A DNA stretch of 64,000 bases, taken from contig NZ_PVEP01000008.1 in assembly GCF_002973535.1 (NCBI RefSeq), positions 62,001-126,000 on the forward strand, in the 5' to 3' direction. Of the stretch, positions 57,660 through 64,000 are shown piece by piece (position 1 is the first letter of the stretch; each line of letters opens with the position of its first letter). A program made the position numbers and the translations under genes. Origin of the DNA: Albidovulum denitrificans (GTDB lineage Bacteria; Pseudomonadota; Alphaproteobacteria; Rhodobacterales; Rhodobacteraceae). The notes beneath the pieces are model-generated. The model ran no database searches and was not told the DNA's origin. It worked only from the letters and a program-made list of their open reading frames with translations.

Positions 57660-58193
57660 ATGTATCCCTTCGTTCGCATGTTGAAGGAGATGTGGAAGTA
57701 CCGCAACGCGGCGCCGCTTGGCCTGACCGAGCCGCATGTCTCCCATCACATTTGCTGGCCCTGGGATCTTGATATCTGGGTCGAGCTGAACAATGGCCGG
57801 ACGCTGACGCTTTACGATCTTGGCCGTATTCCGATGGCGCAGCGCACCGGGTTGATCCCGATCCTGAAGGCGGAGCGCTGGGGGATCACGGTGGCGGGCA
57901 ATACCACGCGCTACCGCCGCCGGGTGCGGATGTTTCAGAGGGTGGAGATGGTCAGCCGCCTGATCGGCTGGGACGCGCGGTTCTTCTACATGGAACAAAG
58001 CATGTGGCGGAAGGGCGAGTGTACCAGCCACATGCTGCTGCGGTCGGCCTTCACCGACCGGAACGGCATCGTCCCCTCGGCGCGTGTCATTGCTGCGCTG
58101 GGCCATGACGGGCCGTCGCCCGCGCTTCCCGACTGGGTGAACGCATGGATCGGGGCCGATGCGGACCGGCCCTGGCCACCCGAACGGCCCTGA
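57660..58193 (+). CDS. Acyl-CoA thioesterase-like (4HBT/THEM6-type) protein
   Basis: A 177-residue protein with a hotdog-fold pattern: GLTEPHVSHHICWPWDLDIWVELNNGRTLTLYDLGRIPMAQRTGL, then RVRMFQRVEMVSRLIGWDARFFYMEQSMWRKGECTSHMLLR. This resembles the thioesterase-like/THEM6 family, where an Asp/Asn near the helix start acts on CoA thioesters. The catalytic set is not certain. A basic N-terminus (MLKEMWKYRNAAPL) is present. GGAAGGAG precedes the ATG. The next gene begins 80 bases later on the same strand. Confidence 0.7.
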   Translation: MYPFVRMLKEMWKYRNAAPLGLTEPHVSHHICWPWDLDIWVELNNGRTLTLYDLGRIPMAQRTGLIPILKAERWGITVAGNTTRYRRRVRMFQRVEMVSRLIGWDARFFYMEQSMWRKGECTSHMLLRSAFTDRNGIVPSARVIAALGHDGPSPALPDWVNAWIGADADRPWPPERP

Positions 58194-58273
58194 CCGCCAC
58201 CCCCGGTTGCAAGCGCGCGCTTGCGCCGCCTGCCGTTTTCGGGCTTCATCGGCGCAACGCAAGGGGCAGGCAC

Positions 58274-59644
58274 ATGACGGTATCGGCGAAGAAGCGCATC
58301 TGGGGCTGGTGGTTCTTCGACTGGGCCAGCCAGCCTTACAACACGCTGCTTCTGACCTTTATCTTCGGCCCCTATTTCGCCGAACTCGCGCGGGCGCATT
58401 TCGGTGCGCAGGGCCTTGATGCCGAAGCCGCCAGCGCCGCGTCGCAGGCCTATTGGTCGGCAACCCAGACCGTGACCGGCATCATCATCGCCATCCTCGC
58501 GCCGCTTCTGGGCGTCATCGCCGACGGGCGCGGGCGCAAGATGCCGTGGATCTGGCTGTTTTCGGCCATGTATGTCACCGGGGCCTTTGTGCTGTGGTGG
58601 GCGGTGCCGGGGATGCCGACGCTGTTCTGGGCGGCCTTCTGGTTCGCCTTCGGCTTCATCGGGATGGAGCTTGCGACGAACTTCACCAATGCGCTGATGC
58701 CTTCGCTGGCGGCGGAGGAGGAGATGGGCAAGGTCTCCGGCTCGGGCTTTGCCTTCGGCTATCTGGGGGGTGTGCTTGCGCTTTTTATCTTCCTTCTGTT
58801 CTTCGCCGACGATGCGAAGACCGGGAAGACGTTCGTGGGACTCTCGCCGGCCTTCGGACTTCTCGATCCGGCGACGCGGGAAGGGACGCGGTCGGTCGGT
58901 CCGTTCACGGCGATCTGGTATGTCGTCTTCATGGTCCCGTTCTTCCTGTGGGTGCGGGAACCGGCGGTTGCGGGCGGCAAGAAGATCGGCGCGGCGATTG
59001 CCGGGCTGGGCGATGCGATCCGGGGGCTGAGGCACCGGCGCAGCCTGCTCTTTTTCCTGCTCGCCTCGATGTTCTACCGGGATTCGCTCAATGCGACCTA
59101 TGCGCTGGGCGGGGCTTTTGCCTCGAACGTCATGGGTTGGACCGTGATCCAGAGCGGGGTTTTCGGCATCGTCGCAGCTATCGCGGCCACTTTCGCTTCA
59201 TGGCTGGGCGGCAAGCTTGACGCCTCGGTCGGGCCAAAGCCGGTGATCGTGCTGGCGGTGGTGTTCCTGACGCTGACCATCATCGTGATGATGAACCTCA
59301 CCCCGGTCAGCTTCTTTGGCCGGGTGCTGCCCGACGGCTCCCCCCTGCCGAACATGATCTTTTATGGCTGCGGCGTGGTCATCGGCGCCTGCGGCGGTAT
59401 CGCGCAGGCGGCCAGCCGGACGCTGATGGTGTTCCATACCAGCGCCCATGACGCGGCGGGCGATTTCGGCTTTTACGGCCTGTCGGGCAAGGCGACGGCC
59501 TTCCTTGCGCCCGGCCTCATCACGCTGGCGACCACCATGACGGGCAGCGCGCGGCTTGGCATTGCGCCGCTGGTGGGGCTTTTCCTGATCGGCCTGATCC
59601 TTATGCTATGGGTGAGTCCGAAAGGGGAGCGTCCGGTGAAATGA
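58274..59644 (+). CDS. UMF1/Atg22-type MFS transporter
   Basis: A 456-residue membrane protein with about 12 hydrophobic segments. The N-terminus KKRIWGWWFFDWASQPYNTLLLTFIFGPYF is diagnostic of the UMF1/Atg22-like major-facilitator branch; GVIADGRGRKMPWI is the MFS loop 2-3 motif. Substrates are unknown (Atg22 exports amino acids from vacuoles in yeast). ATG 58274 is favoured over an in-frame extension into the previous gene. Its stop overlaps the mepA start by four bases. Confidence 0.87.
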   Translation: MTVSAKKRIWGWWFFDWASQPYNTLLLTFIFGPYFAELARAHFGAQGLDAEAASAASQAYWSATQTVTGIIIAILAPLLGVIADGRGRKMPWIWLFSAMYVTGAFVLWWAVPGMPTLFWAAFWFAFGFIGMELATNFTNALMPSLAAEEEMGKVSGSGFAFGYLGGVLALFIFLLFFADDAKTGKTFVGLSPAFGLLDPATREGTRSVGPFTAIWYVVFMVPFFLWVREPAVAGGKKIGAAIAGLGDAIRGLRHRRSLLFFLLASMFYRDSLNATYALGGAFASNVMGWTVIQSGVFGIVAAIAATFASWLGGKLDASVGPKPVIVLAVVFLTLTIIVMMNLTPVSFFGRVLPDGSPLPNMIFYGCGVVIGACGGIAQAASRTLMVFHTSAHDAAGDFGFYGLSGKATAFLAPGLITLATTMTGSARLGIAPLVGLFLIGLILMLWVSPKGERPVK

Positions 59645-60534
59645 TTGTGCGTTTGCTTGTGATCCTGTTCCTTGCGCTGCCCTCGGCGGCGCTGTCCGCG
59701 CCCTTGGCCAAGGACCTGTTCGGGGCGCAGCGCGGCCCGTCGCAGCAAAGGCCCGAGGCGATCGGGACCTATGCCAACGGCTGCGGCGCGGGCATGGTGC
59801 AACTGCCCGAAAGCGGGCCGACCTGGCAGGCGATGCGGCTTAGCCGCAACCGCAACTGGGGACAGCCGGAGCTGGTGCAATACCTGATGGACCTGTCGGT
59901 CCAGGCGCGGCGGATCGGCTGGGCCGGGCTATACATCGGGGATATGAGCCAGCCGCGTGGCGGGCCGATGAAATCGGGCCATGCCAGCCACCAGATCGGC
60001 CTCGACGCCGATATCTGGATGCTTCCGCCAAAGCGCCTGAACCTGAGCCGGGGGGAGCGGGAGAAGATCAGCTCCATCTCCGTGCGGACCGAGGATCAAA
60101 CTCGTATCAACGGCAACTGGACCCCGGCGCATCAGGCGCTGTTGCGCGCCGCCGCGTCGGACCCGCGGGTGGACCGGATCTTTGTCGCCGCCGCGGTCAA
60201 GATCGCCATGTGCAACGCCACCCCGCGCAACGACCGCGACTGGCTTCAGAAGATCCGCCCGCTTTACGGCCATAACACGCATTTCCATGTCCGCCTGAAA
60301 TGCCCCCGTGGCGCGCGCTACTGCAAGACGCAGAAGCCGACGGTGGCGGAACTGTCCAAGGGCGGGGATGGCTGTGACGAGACGCTGAACTGGTGGGTCA
60401 CGACCTATCTGGAAGAGCTTCGCAACCCGCCCAAGGCCACGAAGAAGAAGCCGGGCAAGCGCAAGAAGACCGCGCGCGAATTCACGATGGCCGATCTGCC
60501 GCGCGCATGTACCTCGGTACTGTCCTCGGACTGA
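59641..60534 (+). CDS. mepA: Penicillin-insensitive murein endopeptidase
   Basis: A 297-residue periplasmic LAS-type metalloendopeptidase that cuts D-Ala-mDAP cross-links in peptidoglycan. After a signal peptide (residues 1-20), zinc ligands are visible in SGHASHQIGLDADIW (His114, Asp121 region) and in NTHFHVRLKCP near residue 220. Several Cys pairs (residues 48, 191, 220s, 253) probably form disulfides as in E. coli MepA. The C-terminus carries a Lys/Arg-rich extension (KATKKKPGKRKKTAREF). It is coupled to the UMF1 gene by ATGA, and its 3' end overlaps the next gene by 28 bases. Confidence 0.93.
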   Translation: MIVRLLVILFLALPSAALSAPLAKDLFGAQRGPSQQRPEAIGTYANGCGAGMVQLPESGPTWQAMRLSRNRNWGQPELVQYLMDLSVQARRIGWAGLYIGDMSQPRGGPMKSGHASHQIGLDADIWMLPPKRLNLSRGEREKISSISVRTEDQTRINGNWTPAHQALLRAAASDPRVDRIFVAAAVKIAMCNATPRNDRDWLQKIRPLYGHNTHFHVRLKCPRGARYCKTQKPTVAELSKGGDGCDETLNWWVTTYLEELRNPPKATKKKPGKRKKTAREFTMADLPRACTSVLSSD

Positions 60535-61391
60535 TCGCGGCGCTGGCCGCTGCTCCCGCCTTTGCCGCGCCCCGCGCGGTGGAGGTGGGGCTTTATGTCT
60601 GGCAGGAGGGCATGGCGGATTTCGGCGGCCTTTCGGCGATTGAACTGTCCCCGGACGGGGCGGCGTTCGTCGCCGTGTCGGACCGCAGCGCGATCTTCTC
60701 TGGCCGCTTCACACGCGGGGACAAGGGGCAGGTCACCGCCGTCACCCTCGCGCCCGAAATGCCGGTGCTGCCCCGGACCGGGACCGGCGGGCCGGTGACG
60801 GGGGAGGCGGTCGATTCCGAAGGTGTCGCCCTGTTGCCCGACGGTGATTTCTACGTCTCCTACGAAACCGTGGACCGGATCGTGGAATATGGCGACGCGG
60901 GCCGGACATGGCTGGCGGAGGACCGGGCGGAGGCGTTTGCCCATTTCAATCTCAACGCCGGGATCGAGGCGCTGGCGATCGACGCGAAAGGACGGCTCTG
61001 GGCCATGCCCGAGGGCGGTCCGGCAGAGACGAAGATCCCCGTCTACCGGCGTGAGGGTGACCGCTGGACCCGCCCGATCCTGCTGCGCCGGGACGGGAAC
61101 TGGCGCGCGGTCGGGGCGGATTTCGGGCCGGACGGGCGGCTTTATCTGCTGGAGCGCGATTACTGGCCGCTGCTGGGCTTCATGAACCGCATCCGGCGGA
61201 TCGCCTTCGACGGCGACCGGGTGGCCGAGGACCTTGTGCTGATGCAAAGCGAGGCCGGGACCTATGACAACCTTGAAGGGCTGGCGGTCTGGCAGGACGG
61301 GCAGGGGGCAATCCGGCTGACGGCGGTTTCGGACGACAATTTCCTGCCCACCCAGCGGACCGAGCTTGTGGATTTCCGCGTCACGGAATGA
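60507..61391 (+). CDS. Exported esterase-like activity of phytase family protein
   Basis: A 294-residue protein with a signal peptide (residues 1-20, TVLGLIAALAAAPAFA) and a beta-propeller of the esterase-like-activity-of-phytase family (PF13449): FGGLSAIELSPDGAAFVAVSDRSAIFSGRF, EALAIDAKGRLWAMPEGG, and a tail ending NLEGLAVWQDGQG. Some relatives act on phosphate esters; here the substrate is unknown. The ATG at 60507 lies 28 bases inside mepA, in another frame, so translation is coupled. Confidence 0.84.
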   Translation: MYLGTVLGLIAALAAAPAFAAPRAVEVGLYVWQEGMADFGGLSAIELSPDGAAFVAVSDRSAIFSGRFTRGDKGQVTAVTLAPEMPVLPRTGTGGPVTGEAVDSEGVALLPDGDFYVSYETVDRIVEYGDAGRTWLAEDRAEAFAHFNLNAGIEALAIDAKGRLWAMPEGGPAETKIPVYRREGDRWTRPILLRRDGNWRAVGADFGPDGRLYLLERDYWPLLGFMNRIRRIAFDGDRVAEDLVLMQSEAGTYDNLEGLAVWQDGQGAIRLTAVSDDNFLPTQRTELVDFRVTE

Positions 61392-61485
61392 CTTGACCTG
61401 TGAAAGGCAAGGGCGTAGACGCCGCCCGTTCCGGCACGGGCCGGGACCAAGTCTCCGCGACCTTGCCAAAACGGAAAAACAAGAC
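61392..61485 (+). promoter_or_regulatory. Candidate structured RNA leader of the queuosine-precursor transporter gene
   Basis: A perfect 7-bp outer stem, GGCAAGG (61406-61412) with CCTTGCC (61461-61467), encloses three hairpins: GCG/CGC (61413-61422), GCCCGT/ACGGGC (61424-61441) and GGGAC/GTCTC (61443-61455). This drawn fold is a four-way junction 19 bases before the ATG, with no strong Shine-Dalgarno. Genes of this transporter family are often under preQ1 riboswitches, but no known preQ1 consensus was recognised. Confidence 0.45.
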
Positions 61486-62109
61486 ATGACCCGCAATCTG
61501 ATCCCCGGCATTCTTGCCATGGCCGCCATTGTCGTGGCCTCCAACATCCTTGTGCAGTTCCTGTTCGGCCAATGGCTGACCTGGGGTGCCTTCACCTATC
61601 CCTTCGCCTTCCTCGTCACCGACCTGACGAACCGCTTCCAGGGCGCCGCCGCCGCGCGCAAGGTGGTCGTGGCGGGTTTCGTCGTCGGCGTGATCTGTTC
61701 GCTGATCGGTACGCAGATCATGGGCGAATTCGGCCCCCTCGTGACGCTGCGCATCGCGCTTGGCTCGGGCCTAGCGTTCCTGACGGCGCAGTTGATGGAC
61801 GTGCAGGTCTTCAACCGCCTGCGCAAGGGAAGCTGGTGGCGCGCGCCGCTGGTTTCCACCCTGATCGGGTCGTCCCTCGATACGATCCTCTTCTTCACCG
61901 TCGCGTTTTCGGGCGCGCTCGCCTTCATCGAACCGGCCAATGACGTGTCCTGGGCGACTGAGGTTCTGCCGCTTCTGGGCGCCGGGCCGATGGTGCCGCT
62001 TTGGGTGTCGCTCGCGACGGCGGACTGGCTTGTGAAACTGTCGCTCGCCATTGTGGCATTGGTGCCGTTTCGCGTGATTGTGGGCCGATTGACGGAACGC
62101 ATTGCGTAA
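61486..62109 (+). CDS. yhhQ: Queuosine precursor transporter (YhhQ/VUT family)
   Basis: A 207-residue polytopic membrane protein with six hydrophobic segments. It carries the COG1738/YhhQ signatures FTYPFAFLVTDLTNRFQG and WWRAPLVSTLIGSSLDTILFFTVAF. E. coli YhhQ imports preQ0 and preQ1 for tRNA queuosine synthesis. No que genes are adjacent. The ATG at 61486 fits the family N-terminus; the ribosome binding site before it is poor, which fits control by the upstream leader fold. Confidence 0.92.
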   Translation: MTRNLIPGILAMAAIVVASNILVQFLFGQWLTWGAFTYPFAFLVTDLTNRFQGAAAARKVVVAGFVVGVICSLIGTQIMGEFGPLVTLRIALGSGLAFLTAQLMDVQVFNRLRKGSWWRAPLVSTLIGSSLDTILFFTVAFSGALAFIEPANDVSWATEVLPLLGAGPMVPLWVSLATADWLVKLSLAIVALVPFRVIVGRLTERIA

Positions 62110-62115
62110 AAACGT

Positions 62116-62155
62116 TTGACAGACACAAAATCTGTGGCAGCCTGTGGATAACGGC
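62116..62155 (+). promoter_or_regulatory. TTGACA -35-like element, small inverted repeat and a perfect DnaA-box match
   Basis: TTGACA is at 62116-62121. ACAGA/TCTGT (62119-62123 and 62131-62135) is an inverted repeat overlapping it. TGTGGATAA (62143-62151) is the exact reverse complement of the DnaA consensus TTATCCACA and occupies the place where a -10 would be. No standard -10 was found, so the promoter call is tentative. Confidence 0.4.
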
Positions 62156-62179
62156 AACGCAGAGAAAGGAGGTGATCCA

Positions 62180-62236
62180 GTGTCTAGAGTGATATTGGAG
62201 AGAGGTGTCGGGACAGTCAGGGGGGCCGTGGCCTAA
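62180..62236 (+). CDS. 18-codon GTG-start peptide VSRVILERGVGTVRGAVA with perfect Shine-Dalgarno
   Basis: The GTG at 62180 is seven bases after GGAGG, within the 18-nt anti-16S match, and the frame ends at TAA 62234-62236. The peptide has three Arg and many Val/Gly residues and no hydrophobic anchor. The second half of the ORF forms the 5' arms of both long stems, so a translating ribosome would prevent their folding. This looks like a leader peptide or small-protein gene inside a structured RNA. Whether it is translated is untested. Confidence 0.45.
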   Translation: MSRVILERGVGTVRGAVA

Positions 62237-62316
62237 GGGCAGACCCATGGGTTAAGAACCCTGACTGGGCCTTGTCGATCTTCGACACCCTAACTGGCCC
62301 ATCTCCGTAGATCTCG

Positions 62317-62348
62317 AAGGGCTGCTCCCACCCGGAGCAGCCCTTTCC
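62317..62348 (+). terminator. Intrinsic terminator of the small transcript
   Basis: AAGGGCTGCTCC (62317-62328) pairs with GGAGCAGCCCTT (62334-62345), 12 perfect base pairs with a five-base loop, followed by a short T/C tail. It is among the strongest terminators in the window and ends the unit before the amidase gene. Confidence 0.88.
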
Positions 62349-62417
62349 GTTTGGCGCCTCTGGTCAAGGCATCGGGGCGGCGCTACCGTCCGCCCGATGG
62401 GCAGTGGAGGGCGGATC

Positions 62418-63746
62418 ATGGACGGTGACCTGAGGGCGACGGCGGGCGATCTTGGCCGGGCGATTGGTGCCGGAACGGTCGATCCGGTGGATCTGGCCGA
62501 ACGCTATCTGACCGCTATTGCCGCCCATCCCGACGCCGACCGCATCTATGCCCGCATGACACCCGATCGCGCGCGGGCCGAGGCGAAGGCCGCGGCCGAA
62601 CGCGCGAAGGCGGGCCTGCGCCTGTCGCCGCTCGATGGGGTGCCGATATCCTGGAAAGACCTGTTCGACAGCGCGGGTGTCGCGACCGAGGCCGGGGCGG
62701 CGCTTCTGAAGGGCCGCGTGCCTGACGCCGACGCGACCGTGCTGGCGAATGCGACCAGCCTTGGCCTGATCTGCCTTGGCAAGACGCATATGACGGAACT
62801 TGCCTTTTCCGGCCTCGGACTGAACCCGGTTACCGCGACGCCGCCGAACGTGAACGATCCGGCGCTGGTGCCGGGCGGGTCGTCCTCGGGCGCCGCGACC
62901 TCGGTCGGGTTCGGGCTGGCCGCCGCCGCCGTGGGGTCCGATACGGGCGGGTCGGTGCGCATCCCGGCGGCGTGGAACGATATTGTCGGGCTGAAGACCA
63001 CCTCGGGCCGGCTGCCCCTGACCGGCGTCGTGCCGCTTGTCGCCAGCTTCGACACGGTCGGCCCACTGACCCGCAACGTCGAGGATGCGGCGCTGCTGTT
63101 CGCCGCGCTTGAGGGCGCAAGGCCCGCCGATCTGCGCGGCGCAGGGCTGCATGGCGCGCGGCTCGCCATCCTCGACACGCTTGCCTTCGACGACATCCGC
63201 GACGCCCCCGCCCGCGCCTTCGACAGCGCCGCCGCGCGCCTGTCGGCCGCCGGGGCGCGGATCGACCGGCTGACCTTCCCGGCGCTGGATGAGGCGATGG
63301 CGCTGGCCGGTATCCTTTTCACGGCTGAGGCCTACGCGACCTGGCGCGAGAAGATCGAGGCCGCGCCGGACCTGATGTTCCCGCCGGTGCGTGAACGTTT
63401 CCGCGCGGGCGCCGCCTACAACGCCGCCGATTTTGTCGCCGCCTGGCTGCGGCTAAGGGCGATCCGCGCCGAATGGTCCGATACCACCGCCGCCTATGAC
63501 GCGGTGCTGATCCCGACCTCGGCCATCCTGCCGCCGAATGCCGCGCGGCTTGTCGCTGACCACGACTATTTCGTGACCGAGAACCTGCTGGCGCTGCGCA
63601 ACACAAGGATCGGCAACCTTCTGGGCGTTTCGGCGCTGACCCTGCCCAGCGGAACACCGTCTTGCGGTATCATGCTGATGGGCAAGCCTTTCGGGGAAGA
63701 GGCGCTTTTGCGTCTTGGTGCGGCGGCGGAAAAGGCCCTGGGGTAA
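62418..63746 (+). CDS. Amidase (amidase-signature family)
   Basis: A 442-residue serine amidase with the Ser-cisSer-Lys triad: Lys near residue 75 in VPISWKDLFD, and the serines in PGGSSSGAATSVGFGLAAAAVGSDTGGSVRIPA. It hydrolyses C-N amide bonds; substrates range widely (indoleacetamide, aryl amides, glutamyl-tRNA in GatA). It is not GatA, since gatC/gatB are absent and the sequence is divergent. ATG 62418 is chosen over the in-frame ATG at 62397 because GGAGGG lies ahead of the former. It stands alone. Confidence 0.88.
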   Translation: MDGDLRATAGDLGRAIGAGTVDPVDLAERYLTAIAAHPDADRIYARMTPDRARAEAKAAAERAKAGLRLSPLDGVPISWKDLFDSAGVATEAGAALLKGRVPDADATVLANATSLGLICLGKTHMTELAFSGLGLNPVTATPPNVNDPALVPGGSSSGAATSVGFGLAAAAVGSDTGGSVRIPAAWNDIVGLKTTSGRLPLTGVVPLVASFDTVGPLTRNVEDAALLFAALEGARPADLRGAGLHGARLAILDTLAFDDIRDAPARAFDSAAARLSAAGARIDRLTFPALDEAMALAGILFTAEAYATWREKIEAAPDLMFPPVRERFRAGAAYNAADFVAAWLRLRAIRAEWSDTTAAYDAVLIPTSAILPPNAARLVADHDYFVTENLLALRNTRIGNLLGVSALTLPSGTPSCGIMLMGKPFGEEALLRLGAAAEKALG

Positions 63747-63871
63747 GGACGCAAAAGCCACAATCGGTGCTTTCAAGCGGCGGAATCGCCTCGGTTTTTC
63801 TGGACCCGGCCCGCGCGCGCCGTTAATCTGGCGGCAAAACGGGGCGCTACGACCCCGCGACTGAGGCAGAC

Positions 63872-64000
63872 ATGGCATTTCCCGAGCGGTTTTCGAACCT
63901 GCCTGAATACGCATTTCCGCGCCTGCGCGCGTTGCTTGACGCCCATGAACCGGGCGCCGACCCGATTGCCATGTCGATCGGCGAACCGCGCCACCCGATC
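63872..64000 (+). CDS. Class I/II aminotransferase, N-terminal fragment (DapC-like)
   Basis: The first 43 residues of a gene that continues past the window. The start reads PERFSNLPEYAFPRLRALLD followed by MSIGEPRHPI, which resembles the N-terminus of fold-type I PLP aminotransferases annotated as succinyldiaminopimelate or aspartate aminotransferases in Rhodobacteraceae. GAGGCAG precedes the ATG at 63872. With only 43 residues no active-site residue is visible, so the assignment rests on the N-terminal motif. Confidence 0.6.
   Translation, partial: MAFPERFSNLPEYAFPRLRALLDAHEPGADPIAMSIGEPRHPI

Larger units (their letters stand above)
62156..62350 (+). ncRNA. Putative independent structured small transcript (sRNA or regulatory peptide mRNA)
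   Basis: Between yhhQ and the amidase gene lies a 200-base unit with its own putative promoter and terminator. It contains AGAAAGGAGGTGATCCAG (62163-62180), an exact complement of the expected 16S rRNA 3' end, an 18-codon ORF, and two perfect stems: GGTGTCG (62204-62210) with CGACACC (62283-62289), and CAGTCAGGG (62214-62222) with CCCTGACTG (62259-62267). A competing helix is possible between TGGGCC (62266-62271) and GGCCCA (62296-62301). No known RNA family was recognised (not tRNA, tmRNA, 6S, SRP or RNase P). Confidence 0.5.

Noticed and set aside
62116-62155. Chromosome replication origin
   Set aside because: Only one perfect DnaA box, no AT-rich unwinding element, and no dnaA, parAB or hemE nearby.
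62180-62350. tRNA, tmRNA, 6S, SRP or RNase P RNA in the structured unit
   Set aside because: No T-loop GGTTCGAATCC, no tag peptide ending in ALAA, no SRP GGAAG loop and no RNase P core motifs; the fold does not match 6S.

Overview
The window is about 64 kb of GC-rich chromosome from an alphaproteobacterium, almost certainly a Rhodobacteraceae (Rhodobacterales). Pointers are the alphaproteobacterial small families (DUF1127, DUF1674/SdhAF4, DUF3035 lipoprotein, IalB-like protein), the dapB/rbfA/DUF2233/truB and serB/serC/serA arrangements, a DMSP-lyase-type cupin, and short intergenic repeats of a kind common in this family. Genus cannot be set from the window. No rRNA, tRNA, CRISPR array, insertion sequence or prophage was found; this is mostly core chromosome with a few accessory genes.

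Layout. 1-8.5 kb: tail of a PaiB-type FMN protein, a GST, an AT-richer GFA-domain gene, a divergent RsbV/RsbW-like pair, a thiolase, then a run of small redox and RNA genes (fRMsr, tandem-GFA protein, homocysteine S-methyltransferase, RluA-type pseudouridine synthase, DUF1643) and an RTX-repeat protein. 8.7-14.8 kb: rpsO and pnp, normally neighbours, are separated by an antiporter, an exported protein and a secreted phytochelatin-synthase-like cysteine protease homologue. 14.9-21.7 kb: DUF1127, 1-Cys peroxiredoxin, a large flavin/Fe-S oxidoreductase, truB, a phosphodiester glycosidase, rbfA, dapB, sdhAF4. 21.7-33.4 kb: a mostly plus-strand core block: rsmB, heparinase-like protein, purH, lspA, DUF3035 lipoprotein, two M16 peptidases, mutL, rmuC. 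33.4-45.3 kb: a spermidine-synthase-like membrane protein, IalB-like protein, asparaginase, the serine pathway (serB divergent from serC-serA), a DMSP-lyase-family cupin, two metallophosphoesterases and a second thiolase. 45.3-57.2 kb: pbpC overlapping a 1,817-residue thioester alpha-2-macroglobulin, a hybrid histidine kinase and recQ. 57.2-64 kb: YggT, a thioesterase-like protein, a UMF1 transporter, mepA, a phytase-type esterase, a queuosine-precursor transporter, a compact structured transcription unit, an amidase and the start of an aminotransferase.

Functional themes are translation and RNA decay (rpsO, pnp, truB, rbfA, rsmB, RluA), serine biosynthesis, cell-wall and periplasm maintenance (pbpC/A2M, mepA, lspA, M16 pair, lipoprotein), redox and thiol chemistry (GST, GFA proteins, fRMsr, peroxiredoxin, phytochelatin-synthase-like protein) and one gene that may touch DMSP metabolism.

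The most unusual segments are non-coding or nearly so: (i) 62.11-62.35 kb, a small unit with an 18-nt exact complement of the 16S rRNA 3' end placed as the Shine-Dalgarno of an 18-codon ORF, long-range perfect stems and a strong terminator; (ii) the leader of the queuosine transporter gene, which folds on paper into a four-way junction; and (iii) two families of intergenic repeats, one of which brackets the ser/DMSP-lyase block in inverted orientation.
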